A DNA stretch of 64,000 nt from Paulownia fortunei (Eukaryota; Streptophyta; Magnoliopsida; Lamiales; Paulowniaceae): contig CM033108.1 of assembly GCA_019321725.1 (NCBI GenBank), positions 4,162,001-4,226,000 on the forward strand, given 5' to 3'. The notes under the pieces were generated by a model. It saw only the letters and a list, made by a program, of their open reading frames with translations. It did not search any database and had not been told where the DNA came from. The position numbers were made by a program, and so were the translations under genes. Of the stretch, positions 34,101 through 46,229 are shown one piece after another; within the stretch, counting starts at the first letter, position 1; the number at the start of each line of letters is the position of its first letter.

Positions 34101-36275
34101 CGTCAGCTAAACAAAATTCTGGATGATACAGATCTTGATCATATAATTGAAGGGTAAGTGAAATCATTATGTTATGCTCCATCTGCATCCTGTTATTGAG
34201 TTTAGAGAAATTTATCTTCATTCTTCTTAAATTCTCAATATGCTTGTCTCTGCAATCTCATTCATTGGAGCTCATCCTTATGACGTATCATCTATTGGAT
34301 TCACTTTGTCTAAAAATAGAACTAGTGAAAGGTGTGTTTTCGTGGTTTTCCTCACTAATGCACCTAGCGGCAGGCAGCTATAAAGAGTTTGCTTGAAATT
34401 CTAGAGCGAATCTGTGGATAGATGTGTTCATTACAAATGTACACAAGATTGATAAACTTTACTAGATCACTCTTGTAGTTACTGACAAGTATAAACTACG
34501 AAGGCCATATTCTGCATTTTCATGGCAACAAATTTTTATTGGTCGCTAGCAAATGCTGTATTTTTCAATAAATTGTACCTGGGACACTGTTGAATAATTA
34601 GATCTTTGATATACCCAAACTTTATTTCATGGATTTTTCTTTGTCTCCTGTCAGGTACTTGGATCTGGAGATGGTGGAGTTTAAGCTGGATGAGGTCTTG
34701 ATTGCTTCCATTAGTCAAGTCATGATGAAAAGCAACGGAAAGGGTATTATGATAGTTGATAATTTGGCTCCAAATCTCTCTAGCGAAACCTTATATGGAG
34801 ACAGTTTGAGGCTTCAGCAAGTCCTAGCGGCTTTCTTGCTAATATCAGTTACGTTCACACCAAGCGGAGGCCAGCTTGGTGTTGCAGCCACTCTGACTAA
34901 AGATTCTATAGGGGAATCCGTTCAGCTTGGCCATTTGGAATTCAGGTACACTCACACATAATCGTATAAACTTTGTTATCCTGAACTAGAAATTAAGCAT
35001 TGATTTGTTGGCATGTGATGGCACATAGTTAAATTGAGGCACCAGTGGCGGGTTTATGTTCAACATCTGGCAAAAATAGCCTTTTCCTAAATCCAGTTTT
35101 CCTTATGCTCGGCTAGTTTAGGCATGTGTGAAGATAGACTGCTGTTAAAATACCTATTAATCTTCTAGCTACTTGTATAATTTCAGTTCTCATGAGTCAG
35201 TATCTTTAAACACCAATGCCGAGAAACTATTAATATTCTGTTTGGATCTTGGATTTTAATTATAAAAATAGCGAGAAAAATGTTTCCCTTTGTTTGCCTA
35301 TAAAAGAAGATACAAATTAACTGAATTACGAAATAGATGTTTTAATTTTAAGTTTTTTTCATCTATGATAGACAATTACATGAAAATGCTATGCTTATTT
35401 TTGTTAGAAAGGAAAATGTGAGGAAATTTGGTTTCACTAAGTTTACTTTTTTCACTTTCCTTCACCAAATCCTTCTCCGAAGGGATCTATGATCTAAAAT
35501 TTTGTAAAGCTACTATCTTATAGTTATACTTCACTTTTAATGACTGTAGTTAGTCAGGCAGGTTTTATATAAAAACTTAAGATTGGTGAGAGCAGAGGTT
35601 GAATTACTATCAGCAGTAATCACTTCAGATCATATGGTTTCAAGATTTTTCCTGGAATGATTCCGTTTTAAGCGCTAGTTTTGCTATGTCAATATTTTAT
35701 CATCTAATAATTAACTTTTATTATATATATTTATACATACAATAATCATATAACTATAAGTTTAATCATATGATATGAGTAGATAAATGGGATATCAAGT
35801 CTTCCTCCTCAGGAGGGAAGTCGGTCTGGGATTCTTTTTTGCCATTCACTGAATATTTTCAAGGGAGTTTTGACAGTAGACCATACCAGACATGGTACGA
35901 TATATGCAGTTATGTGGTCATGGGCGGAAGAGACAAGACTCTAATATATACTATAAATTTTTCGTATCGTACGTCTGATATTGCTGATAACATTATCATG
36001 AAATATGTATGTTGTTTCAAATTTTGGCTAGTCTCCTCATGTTTGGCGTTACCATGTGATGTAGGATCACACATACTGGTGGAGGAGTGCCGCAAGAATT
36101 GTTGAACCAAATGTTCGGTGATGAGGCGGAGGCATCTGAGGATGGCATCAGCCTTTTTATCAGTAGAAAACTGGTGAAGCTTATGAATGGAGAGGTTCAG
36201 TATCTGAGGGAGGCTGGACGATCGACTTTCATTCTCTCTGTTGAACTTGCCATCTCTAATAAGCCCAATGCATGA
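31115..36275 (+). CDS. PHYA: Phytochrome A photoreceptor
   Basis: Far-red/red light receptor, cytosolic as Pr and imported to the nucleus as Pfr. Coding exons 31115-33164, 33337-34153, 34655-34945 and 36065-36275 use GT-AG introns and join in frame to 1122 residues, the same length as Arabidopsis PHYA. The start [20 protein letters not shown] is the Ser-rich N-terminal extension typical of PHYA. PAS, GAF and PHY domains follow. The chromophore Cys is residue 323 ([10 protein letters not shown]) and the PATDIP motif has Asp273. After [15 protein letters not shown] come two PAS repeats ([29 protein letters not shown]). The C-terminal histidine-kinase-related domain ([38 protein letters not shown]) lacks the phospho-accepting His, as usual in plants. 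The [18 protein letters not shown] context distinguishes PHYA from PHYB and PHYE. No frameshift or stop is seen, so it should be functional. Confidence 0.98.
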
Positions 36276-37099
36276 CTGTAGTAAGAAATTATAAAGGCCT
36301 GTGTGCGCCTTCTCACTTTGGTTTCTTTTTGCGACAAAGCCATGTTGTGTTATCTAAACTTGTGATTTATGGGAGACCTTTGTCTTGGAGGACTAGGTGA
36401 AAATCTTATCGGTTTTTTGGCAATTTGTAGATTTTATTCTAATTTGGTGTTTTATCTCGTATTTCACATATTGAATGCATGGCAAGTATATAAAATATTT
36501 TATTAAATATATATTTAACACTTGATCTGTATCTGGGAAATGAAATACATGGTGAAATATAAAACTGGAACATAAAATTTGAACCGAGTTTTTTGCTTAT
36601 GTTCTAACTGGTTGCTTGTAGTTCATTCTTGAGTTCCACAGCAACATTGGTAAATCAATCTACTTTTGTGGTTGGTCTTAGTTATTAAGTTTTTTGTGTC
36701 ATGGGTGAATTAGGTAGTTTTGTGCGAATTTGTAAATAAAAATAAGTGGTATTTTTGTTAAAAATCGGTTAAATAAATACGTTTTTATATGGTTTAAATA
36801 ATAGAATAGGCAAAGTTAAACCCCTTATTGAACCAATTTAACTGATATTAAAATTTCAAACATTATTTTACCTTAGTTTTATTGCCACCTTATTCTTAGA
36901 CAAAAAAAAAAAAAAAAAAGACTTCTCAATTGGGTTTATTTGTTTATTCTCTACTTTTTAATACATTTTATTATCTTTAATTTCTTCAACCTTGAAGAGA
37001 GTGGAGAAGCTATTTAGTGTTTTATAGCATAGCATCTCTTAAGGGATTGAAAATATTAGTACAATAGTAGCAACTTGTTAAATTGAAGTTAAAATTAAG
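36276..37099 (+). other. PHYA 3' UTR and flank
   Basis: T-rich non-coding sequence follows the PHYA stop; an A-run lies at about 36902-36919. No other gene is seen. Confidence 0.5.
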
Positions 37100-37915
37100 G
37101 AGAAACTACATTATGCCGTATGAACTACATTTATAGAAGCAAACACCTTTAAAATAACAAATGTAATACTTATCTCTCTATTTAAATATTTGAATAAAAT
37201 TGTCCTTATTCCTTGTGCATTTATTTAGTTCTCAATATATTTTGAACATTTTGCACTCTAATTTCAATGTTCAAGATTTTCTTTATTATATTTTTTTCTA
37301 TAACTTTTATATTAAATAAATAATTAATAAGTTAAGTAATTAAAAATTTAAAACTAAAGTAATAAATAGTATAATAAATACAGGAAAATGTTTAACATGA
37401 AAAAATATTGTAATTATCTATATTCAAAATAAAGTTATTAACTATCTAATCTAAACAAATTTTGATTTTTTATGATAAAAACGAATAAGTATATTTTAGA
37501 CATATTCTTATTTTTTTTATATAAAATTGAAGATATGTTTCAACAAATTTTGAACTCTTTTGAATAAAAATGCGTAATTATATCTTTGTTCAATTTGAAT
37601 ATGAATATATATATATACATATATATATATCTAAATAGTTAATAACTTTGTTTTGAATTTAAATAATTAAATTGAATTTTTTATGTGTAATATTTTCTGT
37701 ATATTTATTATACTTTTGTTACTTTAAAATTTTAAAATAAAATTGAAGTAGAATTAATGGTGAAAAATATTCAAAATATATTGGGTACTATATAAATTTA
37801 TATGGCATAAGGATAATTTTATCTAAATATTTAATTCAAAAGGTATTCATATTAAAATTGTTAATTTAGGGGGTGTTTCCGACTATAAGAATAATCCAAG
37901 AGGGTATAATATATT
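37100..37915 (+). mobile_element. Foldback element, about 0.8 kb palindrome
   Basis: The two halves are inverted copies around a centre near 37510. For example, AAAGTTATTAACTATCTAA near 37430 is answered by CTAAATAGTTAATAACTTTG near 37631-37650, and AACTACATTATGCC...AAACACC near the left end is answered by GGTGTTTCC...GGGTATAAT near the right end. There is no coding capacity. It is probably a nonautonomous DNA transposon with very long terminal inverted repeats. Confidence 0.6.
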
Positions 37916-38115
37916 TTATTTATTTAATTCATAAAGTAATTACATTGTCAGTTTAAGAATGTCTTTGAGAGTATTAGTATAATTCGGAGGATATAGTATA
38001 TTTTACTCTGTAATTTAATTAAAACCTTTTCTTGTATTAGCAACCATACATTGTTAAAACGGTGAACTTTAGGGGTAAGTGAACTTGATATAATCATAGA
38101 ATTATATAAATAAAT

Positions 38116-38518
38116 TTTAGGGGTAAATGACACTTCATGAAAAATAATAATATTTTTTTTAATAATATTGTGATTGATATTACTTACAGATTAAATATTA
38201 TTATTTGTTTTGTTTTCACCATTGATTATAATAAAGAAATATTATAATACATTTTTTTTTAATTTTATATTAAAAGACATGGATAAATTACGCAACATTG
38301 GCTAATGAAGAGCATTTTTAGTGAAAATTTGATTTTACAGTAACATTAAGTAAAAAGTGATATAATCAATGTAAGTTGAAAGAATAAAATACTTAAATTT
38401 ATTTTTGAAGGATAAATTATCAAAATGATTAAATTTGATGGGACGAAACGCTTAATTACTTTGAGGGGGTAATGTGATAAAATGATCAAATTTGGAGTCG
38501 GGTGGCTATTCACCCTAA
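38116..38518 (+). mobile_element. Inverted-repeat element, family R2, second copy
   Basis: The left end TTTTAGGGGTAAATGACACTT and right end (reverse complement AATTTAGGGTGAATAGCCAC) are approximate inverted repeats. The right part matches the right arm of the element at 19680-20352 over about 200 bp, sharing words like GTAAGTTGA and the GATTAAATTTGA/GGG pattern. It appears internally deleted. Another half-like piece (CACCCCATATTACACC...) lies at about 38630-38730. Confidence 0.5.
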
Positions 38519-39599
38519 ATTTTATTACTTAGCATTTTATTCCCTTAATATGACTTGGAATTTGGAAAACAAATATTTTAAGTTATCGTCCCATACTACG
38601 TGAAATTGATATAAATTAGGGAATTGACAATTAGCACCCCATATTACACCATTTTGGCACTTTACACCTTCGAAAATCAAATTTGACACTTTGTACCATC
38701 GAATTAAATAAATGCCGGAACCTTCCACCTCAATAACTTTGTAGGCTTGAAATTCGATAGAAAAATGAGCTTCCGTCCTATCAAAGACACTTTTAATTTT
38801 AATAAATTATACTTTTTAGATAGAATTTTTTTTTTTTTTTTTGAAAATCTAGATAGATAATTACATAAACAAAATTTTAATTTTAATAACGAATGAACTA
38901 AAACAAATCGTTTTTTCTAATATTGAGTCTAAATTTACTATTTAATTCTAGATCTTTTATTTCATTAACATATTTTTTTATTAAAACTTTTAATCTTCTC
39001 AAAACTCAAAAAAGTATTTTTTTAGTTAATTGACATGATATTGAGTTCATACAAATTTGAAAATTTTATTACTCATATAAATAATTTAATATTTTAACAT
39101 ATAAAAAATTCAAAAAAATTATCATTGATATAGTTTATCAATTTGAAAAATTCAAAGTAAAAATTTCTATCAAAAAATTCATTTCATTAATTTTTTAATC
39201 TAAGAAGCCAAGAGTAACTTACTCCAAAAATCTTTAAATTTTGACGATGTTAGTGTAAAATTGAAATCTTGAATTCTTTTTTTCTTCGAATGAAAAATTG
39301 GAAGAATGTGTTTTTGAAATTGAAAAATATTAAAAATTCAAATTAATTATTGAATACCAACCAACTTATCATAAGATATTATCGGACAAGACTATTTTTA
39401 CTAACCTACATTAGTTATGAGACAAATTTTGTAATTTTCCCATTGTTCATCTATTTTTGAAAAATTATTGAGTTATACCAACTATTTACATACTTTTAAC
39501 TTAACATTATTTATATATTCAAGTGTTTTTGGTTGTTTTTTTTATGCCTTTTGTTTGTAATCTTATTGGTAACTAGAAAAGAAGAAATAAAAAAAAAAA
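38519..39599 (+). other. AT-rich intergenic
   Basis: No gene. It includes a T-run at 38827-38842 and low-complexity AT sequence. Confidence 0.5.
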
Positions 39600-40770
39600 T
39601 GGTAAAAAATTGAAGCTTATCGCGCACCAACTGTCAAGCTGCAGCCCCAAATCGTGACAATTTTACTTCATGATCAGAGCCGCAACCCCAAGATTTTGGA
39701 ACCGCAACCCTAGTTGTCGGGATTTACTAAAATGGGTTTTTCTGCTGCTATTTTTCAGATTGGGTATAAATAGAAAAACTTAAAAACACTTTTTGGGGCT
39801 TTTCGGGCAACACAAAAACAGAGAAAAAAAAAAAAGAAAAAGAGAAACAAGAGGAAAGTTTAAAAGATTAAGAAGAAGTTCTTTCTTATCTTTCTCTTTT
39901 CTTTTCCTTTACCATGAACAATAATTTATCTATGAATTCTTTAGTTATGGTGGTGAACTCTTTTTTTTTTTTCCTAGAGTTATTATGTAATTTAATTAAG
40001 ATATTTTGAATAATTTTATTGATTCAAGACTTTTTAATTCGAGTATTCTATATTATTTTTAATACTTCTAATTACTTGACCACAAATTAGATGAGTTGTT
40101 GATCAATACTATTGAGATATGTAATTATGTATTTAGTTTCTTGTAATTGCATGTGAGATATTTTGATTATTTTTATTAATTCAGTTCAAAATTTATTTAT
40201 TTTTATTTGAATATTTTTACATTGTTTTTAATACTTCTAATTACTTGGCTACGAATCAGATGATTTGTTGATCATAATACTATCGAGAGGTGATTTATGT
40301 GTTTAATTTATTGTAATTACATGCGAGATAGGAATATACTTATATAATTTGTGTAGTCATTTAATGAGATATACAAAATTCAGTGAAATGTTAATTGTTT
40401 TAATTCACAAAAGAATATAGTGGATTAATAATTAATAATATTTTAATTAGGTCTTGAGAGAAACTAGTGAAGAATTTGGAGATTCTCGACTATCAACTTA
40501 GAGAATAAATTGAAATTGATGAAATAGAATATTCAATACGGATTAATTATGATGAATAGTGAAATTTAAAACGGTAGGCTTTTACATTATTGAATTAATC
40601 CGTGTTTGCTCTTACTTGTTCGATTAGTGCTAGTTTTGTTCTAGTTTTGCAATCATAAATATTATCTTTCGTTTAATTTAAATAAAATTAAAGTTAATAC
40701 AATTTTTATACTTTATAATAATCAATTCTCATAAAAATAATATTTTACTTATTCATTATTACTTGTTAAC
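39600..40770 (+). mobile_element. LTR-like retroelement fragment with internal promoter-like sequence
   Basis: A GC-richer block (about 39620-39720, with repeated GCAACCC/GCCGCAACC words) leads to GGGTATAAATAG at 39764-39775, a TATA-like box, then a CT/A-rich leader and a long AT-rich tail. This order resembles the LTR of plant Ty3/gypsy elements. No primer-binding site or coding domain is seen, so it would be a solo or truncated LTR. The boundaries are approximate and the class is an inference. Confidence 0.4.
40000..40329 (+). repeat. Two-copy tandem repeat, about 160-170 bp
   Basis: Copies start GATATTTTGA at 40000 and 40157 and share TTTTTAATACTTCTAATTAC and the end TTGTAATT(G/A)CATG. 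Several substitutions and indels show it is not recent. Confidence 0.75.
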
Positions 40771-40984
40771 AGTAAACGTATACTTGCATTCCTAAAAGTT
40801 GCAACAAAAATCCTCATGTTCAGGTGTCATATATACCAAGCATTCATATAGAATTTGTATTAAGTATTTCAAAATTTGAAAGATACAATATGTAAATTAC
40901 CAGCCACATCTCAAAGGATTACATTGAAAGCAGGCCAATTTACACTACTTTAAAAGCACTTTTTCTTTTATATGCATATACCAT

Positions 40985-41401
40985 TGTTTCAAAATCAGAC
41001 CAATCTAGCCGTTTCAATTGAAAACTGAAATTTGGTCGAGTTCAGCTAATAGTATAAAATCAAAAATTCAGTATGACCGATCAAACCGATCAAAATCGAT
41101 CAAACTAGGTTTGTCCTATTTTATTGTTTTATTTTTTTTAAAAAAAATAATATTTTATTAGATGTTTATTTGGATTTTGTGTTTTATTAGATATTTTTTA
41201 AGATAGTTATTTATCTTTTTTTACATTTAAAATGTGTTAGATAACAATTAGTTTATTATATTATTATTTTACATAATATAATATAAGAAAATATAATTAA
41301 TTTTCATTAAATAGGTCCGACCGCCAGTTGAACCGATCCGACCCATTGAACCGCTAATCATTAGTAAGATCAATTTGATCATCAGTCCGATTATGAAAAC
41401 A
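40985..41401 (-). mobile_element. Nonautonomous TIR repeat, family R1, copy C
   Basis: This is the best-bounded copy: left end TGTTTCAAAATCAGAC; right end, as reverse complement, TGTTTTCATAATCGGAC. Its inside is the reverse complement of the copies at 10412 and 20368, with GACCGATCAAACCGATC at one side and GACCGCCAGTTGAACCGATC at the other, around the AT core. Confidence 0.78.
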
Positions 41402-42574
41402 CTGCATATAACAATATCGTATTCACCAATATGTATGAAAGAAATCCTATTGAATTACCAAAATCAACTAATTTGTTTTTACAGCAATCATCGTGACTTA
41501 TAGTTATATAAGATATCTAAAAATATATGGAATTCAATGAGCAAGTACATTATTTATTTTTTTCAATTTTATCTTATTTTCCAAATTTTCTAAATTGATA
41601 TCGACATATATTAAGCTTATAAAATTCACTCACAATCTAAAGAATAGAAAAAATGGAAGAAAATATCGATACTCTATTATTTATGCTTTCATTCCATTAT
41701 TATCATTTTATAGGTAAAAAAAGAAGAAGAAATGCTATCAACAACTAAATTTTGAGTGTGACAAAAGACATCTAAGAAAATTTAAAAAGAAAAATGTAAA
41801 AAGTTACAAAAAGTCAATTTCGAATGTGGCAAGATTATTTACAAAATCAGTTCGATTTTGGCTCAATGCCACTTCAAACTATATTAGCATCGCTAACTAC
41901 ATGCTGATAAGAAACTAATTTAGTAACACCTTGTAATATCCACATATTCAATTATAACAAGGTCAACTATAATATTGAAATATAAGATATAAAAATAAAC
42001 ATAACCCCTACATTCTCATCCAATAATTATACCCGAACGAAGCCAATACTGTCATGAAAACATGATGATAAATCCAAATATATAATACAATCTGAATTTA
42101 ATTCAACTATGACAAAACTCAATGCACACACATAAAAGTACCATAAATATCAATTGTATATTTTTATGCATAATTACATATGGCCAGTGACCGACTGTTC
42201 ATAATATATCTCACAATATATTGACCCCAAAAAATATTTTCGATTGATTGAAAATGATTGCTTGTACAAGCAAAAATAGCCACAAGAATACAACTAATGT
42301 AACACAACTATACAAAATTTGTCCACAAGTACAAAAGCAAAAAGGGTGAACTCCAATTAAGAGACAAATCCCTGCCATACAAAATAATAAAAGCAAGTTA
42401 CACCAAATGAAAATAGTCCAAACATGTCACAACATGTTTTTTGGAGTTTCCAAATATAACCACAGGTAGCTAATATTTAAAGTGTAGTATATAAAACATC
42501 ACTTACACATATAAAGAATATTATAATTCCCAAGCAAACCATGATACAGCGGTAGAATGATTACTACGTGACAC
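41402..42574 (+). other. AT-rich intergenic
   Basis: No gene or recognisable element. Confidence 0.5.
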
Positions 42575-42754
42575 TCAAGTGCGATGCCGAGCCCTTTGGT
42601 TTGTATTGATTTGAGCCTGGCTTGCATTGATGGGCCACACATGGGACTGCAAATCCATCGGATAAGAGAATTGCTCTTGCCAACGCTTAACGGGAGGTGC
42701 AATAGCACGATTGTTCGTGCTTTCCTCAGGCACATCCCATAGTGCAAGTTGCAT
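42575..42754 (-). CDS. Small unassigned reading frame, possible terminal exon or gene remnant
   Basis: In a locally GC-richer island, the minus strand reads MQLALWDVPEESTNNRAIAP then PVKRWQEQFSYPMDLQSHVW and ends RARHRT with a TGA. The 59 residues look protein-like (mixed charges, Trp, Pro) and differ from the AT-driven frames around. It could be the last exon of a small gene or a piece of a transposon protein. No upstream exon was found, and I do not recognise the sequence. A different frame of the same strand (42499-42762) is longer but less protein-like. Confidence 0.3.
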   Translation of the reverse strand: MQLALWDVPEESTNNRAIAPPVKRWQEQFSYPMDLQSHVWPINASQAQINTNQRARHRT

Positions 42755-43772
42755 CGGGTCATATTACAAAACCAAATAAAAAGAAATAACCCAAATCATC
42801 AAAATCAATAAAAAAATTAATGCAACCAAGAATTTAAATGATCATAATTTATGGAGTAAAAATTTACTTAATTAAATTATTACTTAAAGTTTTGAATATT
42901 GAATAATTTGTTTTTTTTTCATAATTGATTCAATCATTTATATTGATCAATTTTCTCATCCATTGCAGCCTTTGACTGTTTCGAATATTTACTCAATTAA
43001 ATTCATATGTCGTGCAATATTATAGTGAGGTCATATATTTTGTTACACTTCTTGTCGCAAATAAATAATTAATAATATAAAGATACTTATTTAAAATATA
43101 TATGACTAGAGTTTTCTTGAAAAAAAAATACTTTGAATTAAGAACTAAAATACAAAAAAATAAGAATCAAATTAAAACATAAAATATATTTTATTACATT
43201 TTATAATTAAAATTTTCTATGGTGATGATAGTCTTTTACGTCCAACATATTTTTTTACTAGTAATTTAAAACCTCTTAACATATTTAAAACTGGGGAATG
43301 CACTAAACAATATACACTATTTTTGCCCTCAAAAGAGAAATAAATAAATACACTGAAAAACATCAGAGAAACAAGCATAATGAAGAGACAAGTGCTGATG
43401 TGTAGCTGATACCTGAAACTGAAGACATATACATACAATCCCTTTTTCTTGTAATCTGATTGAAGTAAACCTAAAACTTGCATCTCACCCGTCAAGATAC
43501 TCTGTTGATAAGCACTTTACTCGTTAGTATGAATTCGAGTCTTGGAGGAGAGTTGCCACTAATCAATATTCTTATTTAAAAAAATATATATATACTAAAA
43601 CCTGCAGTCTGAATTCATCAGGCTAGGTGCATTCCATGCTTGAAAATTAAAGAAATTAAGAGAACTCAGATGTGAGACTCTTCTACTGATAAAAACATGA
43701 CAGATTCATACACGGGCACAAACATAAGTAAGTACAAGAAAAAAACAAAGAGAAAGCAGGGGATGGTTCTTG

Positions 43773-44363
43773 TCACAGAATCGAACAAATTGCGCCGTCA
43801 TAGGTAACATAACTGACACCAACAAGCTTGCAATGATCACAACATGGTGGAAGTGGCACTGAGGGCTTAGGCTTTTCTGGCTCAGGAGGTTTAGGTTTAG
43901 GAGGATCAGGTTTCTTTGGTGGCCCAACACTTGTAATTTCTGCAAAATTTACAGCTTTCCTGACTCGGGTGGCGACACAGACAGGATCAACAGTCCCCAC
44001 GACAGTTAGTATTCCTTTCTCAGCATCCAGTTTTACCTCATCCACACCTGCTCAATCAAAATATGCAAGCCAACATACATGACAACGTTGTTCAAACTGT
44101 AGGAAGGCGATTGTATGCATGGGACCAGTTGTTATCAGATAAATAATTTTACGTACCTGTAAGTTTGGCAACTGCTTTCAGCACTGCTGTCTTACATTTC
44201 TGGCAGTTAATGCTGACCTTGAGCTCAGTTTTCTGAGATAAATTTGCCAGCGAAAGGAGAAAAAAAAAAAAAAAAACCAGACTTCAAAGGCATTCTTGTA
44301 TTAAACAAAAACTAACAAACTGATATCCAGTGCAGAAATGATCATTATTACCTTTGTGCTCAT
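43773..44363 (-). CDS. HIPP-type metal-binding protein (HMA domain, C-terminal isoprenylation motif)
   Basis: Three minus-strand exons: 44352-44363 (12 nt, MSTK), 44157-44232 and 43773-44047. Both introns are GT-AG and the product is 120 residues. Residues about 5-72 form one heavy-metal-associated (HMA) domain with the metal-binding CxxC in [12 protein letters not shown], then [20 protein letters not shown] and [13 protein letters not shown] Pro/Lys/Glu-rich linker follows ([20 protein letters not shown]). The end [20 protein letters not shown] then SIL gives a CaaX box, CSIL, whose final Leu favours geranylgeranylation. Proteins with this layout (HIPPs) bind metals such as Cu, Zn or Cd and attach to membranes; some act in defence and development. 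The very short first exon after MSTK is usual in this family. The exact member is not assigned. Confidence 0.9.
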
Positions 44364-44776
44364 GGTGCAAATCCAAGATTATGAATTGGGCTGTCCCTAA
44401 ATGCAATATTTTGAACCTAAGCAAAGGAGTAATTCGGGTTTAGGTGTTCTTGAAAGTTTGATCAAATGAGGAAATAAATAAGGTCTCCATTCACTTTGGA
44501 TTCTTTCGATGACTTGGTGTTGATTCAGAGATGCTTTATTGTGAATGATAAACAACAAAAGTCTTGATCAAAACGAGGTTTCTTTAACCAATATTCCATG
44601 AATTATTGCTAAAAAATTAATAGGAGAACTGAGTACTGTGATTTGATCCAACTGAAATGGTCCAAGTTTTGTCCTCTTCAGAAGACTGTACACAACCAAT
44701 CCCACTAACAACTCTGTCTAATTGAAGACTTCGGACGCTAAAATCCAACACAGCAACCATAGTCAAATGCAATACT
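44364..44776 (-). other. HIPP gene leader and promoter
   Basis: Non-coding sequence between the TATA box and the start codon, probably transcribed as a leader of roughly 390 nt or containing an unrecognised leader intron. Confidence 0.35.
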
Positions 44777-44784
44777 TATTTATA
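44777..44784 (-). promoter_or_regulatory. TATA box of the HIPP gene
   Basis: On the minus strand it reads TATAAATA, 414 bp upstream of the ATG. It is the best core-promoter match in the region. Confidence 0.45.
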
Positions 44785-44967
44785 CATTGGATTACCCTTT
44801 TTTTTATCTCCCACGCGCGTACGAGGATATAAAAGTATATCTAAAAGTTAATTGGTTGCAAGTTGCAACAAGTAATGAGGGTGATGCCGGCAGACTATTA
44901 ATCAATGTGTTAGGGAATTAATATTTCCTGTTAAGTGGACCGCATATTTATATATATGATTATAGTT

Positions 44968-45517
44968 AGAGGTGCTCATAATTGAGTTAATTGTTTGAAT
45001 CGAAAATTTGGATTCGTTTTTTATTTTTTTATTTTATAATAAATTTTTATGTTTGGTTTGGTTTCAATTAATCGATCTAACTGAATCACAATTAAATTTT
45101 GGTTTGCACTAAAATTAAATCGAAAATTTCGGTTCGATTTTTTATTTTTAATTTTTCAATTTTTTTATTTTTAGTTATGTTTCGATTTTTTATTTCGTTA
45201 ATCGAACTGAACTGAAAATCAAATTACATTTTTTATATGTATTATATATAATTTTTGTATTATATTTTTATACTTGCTATTTATTTTTATACTATTTTTT
45301 ATGTTTTTCTCAACCAAACTAAAAATAAATAAGTAAAAACATATTTCTAATTATATTATATAATATTTATCTAATTTTTTTTTTTATCTTTAATAAGGAT
45401 TCAGTTAATCGAAAATCGAATCAAAAAATAAAAATAAAAAATCAATTATAACTGAATCAAATTTTTGGCTTAAGATTTTGACATTTCAATTCGATTTAAT
45501 CGAATGAGACTCCTAAT
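44968..45517 (+). mobile_element. Nonautonomous TIR element with TTCGGTT/AATCGAA subterminal repeats
   Basis: The left end TTAGAGGTGCTCAT and right end (reverse complement TTAGGAGTCTCAT) are matching terminal repeats. Subterminal blocks contain many TTCGATTTTTTATT, AATCGAAC and AAAATCGAAT words in both orientations around an AT-rich core. AGGTG-type ends resemble plant hAT-like MITEs. It has no coding capacity. Confidence 0.55.
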
Positions 45518-46229
45518 TAGACTAGTGTCATATTATTACATACCAACCCACTTACTGGTCTAAATTAAGTTGGATCAAGAATGTCCATATGGGGATGAAT
45601 TAATAATATGGATAGAATTAATAATATGGATATCCGTACTACGACCCAATTAAGGTTGATGGATATTTTAATTGGAGTTGTATGTAAGGAAAACTACCCA
45701 ATTACAAATAGATATATTGTCTATTCTCTTTCTATCTTCATTATAAAAGAGAAATTCATTAGACAATTGAGCTTGACTGCGGATCATTATCTCTCAAGTA
45801 CCGTAATTAATATGAACATTCTAGGTATATGTTGAATTTCTCATTCTTGATTTTTGAGTATATTAGATCTATTGGGATTGAGATTAAGATTTAATCCATT
45901 AAAAAAAATTAATAATATGGCTTACCAGCAAAAAAGACTAGGTTGATGAAATCAACGACATTAATGTAGCTAAATCAAATCAATCATTGATCTCCAAGTC
46001 AAAGTCATAGAATAGTACGTTGTTACAATCTGCTGTACTGTTCGAACCAATTGTGATAGAACACAAAATAAAAAAAAAAATGCAGTCTATGTACATATTT
46101 TACTATTCAATCATTGATATTTAGCGCAAGTATGTGTCTTTATTCAGTACGTAGGAAATTCTTATGTAACTTATCTTAATAGCTTTGGTCCCCTAACAGA
46201 CTGCCAATGAGATTGTAATCCAACAGTAC
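45518..46229 (+). other. Intergenic, nothing firm
   Basis: The open frame at 45.6-45.8 kb (start MDRINNMDIRTT) has no recognisable features. A repeated AATTAATAATATGGAT word occurs at 45597-45631. Confidence 0.4.

Noticed and set aside
35839..36105. 88-residue frame before the last PHYA exon
   Set aside because: It lies in PHYA intron 3 and runs out of frame into exon 4; no protein features.
42530..42600. tRNA or tRNA-derived SINE suggested by CAGCGGTAGAATGATTA
   Set aside because: It looks like a D-arm/A-box, but no B-box, cloverleaf pairing or tail was found at the right spacing.
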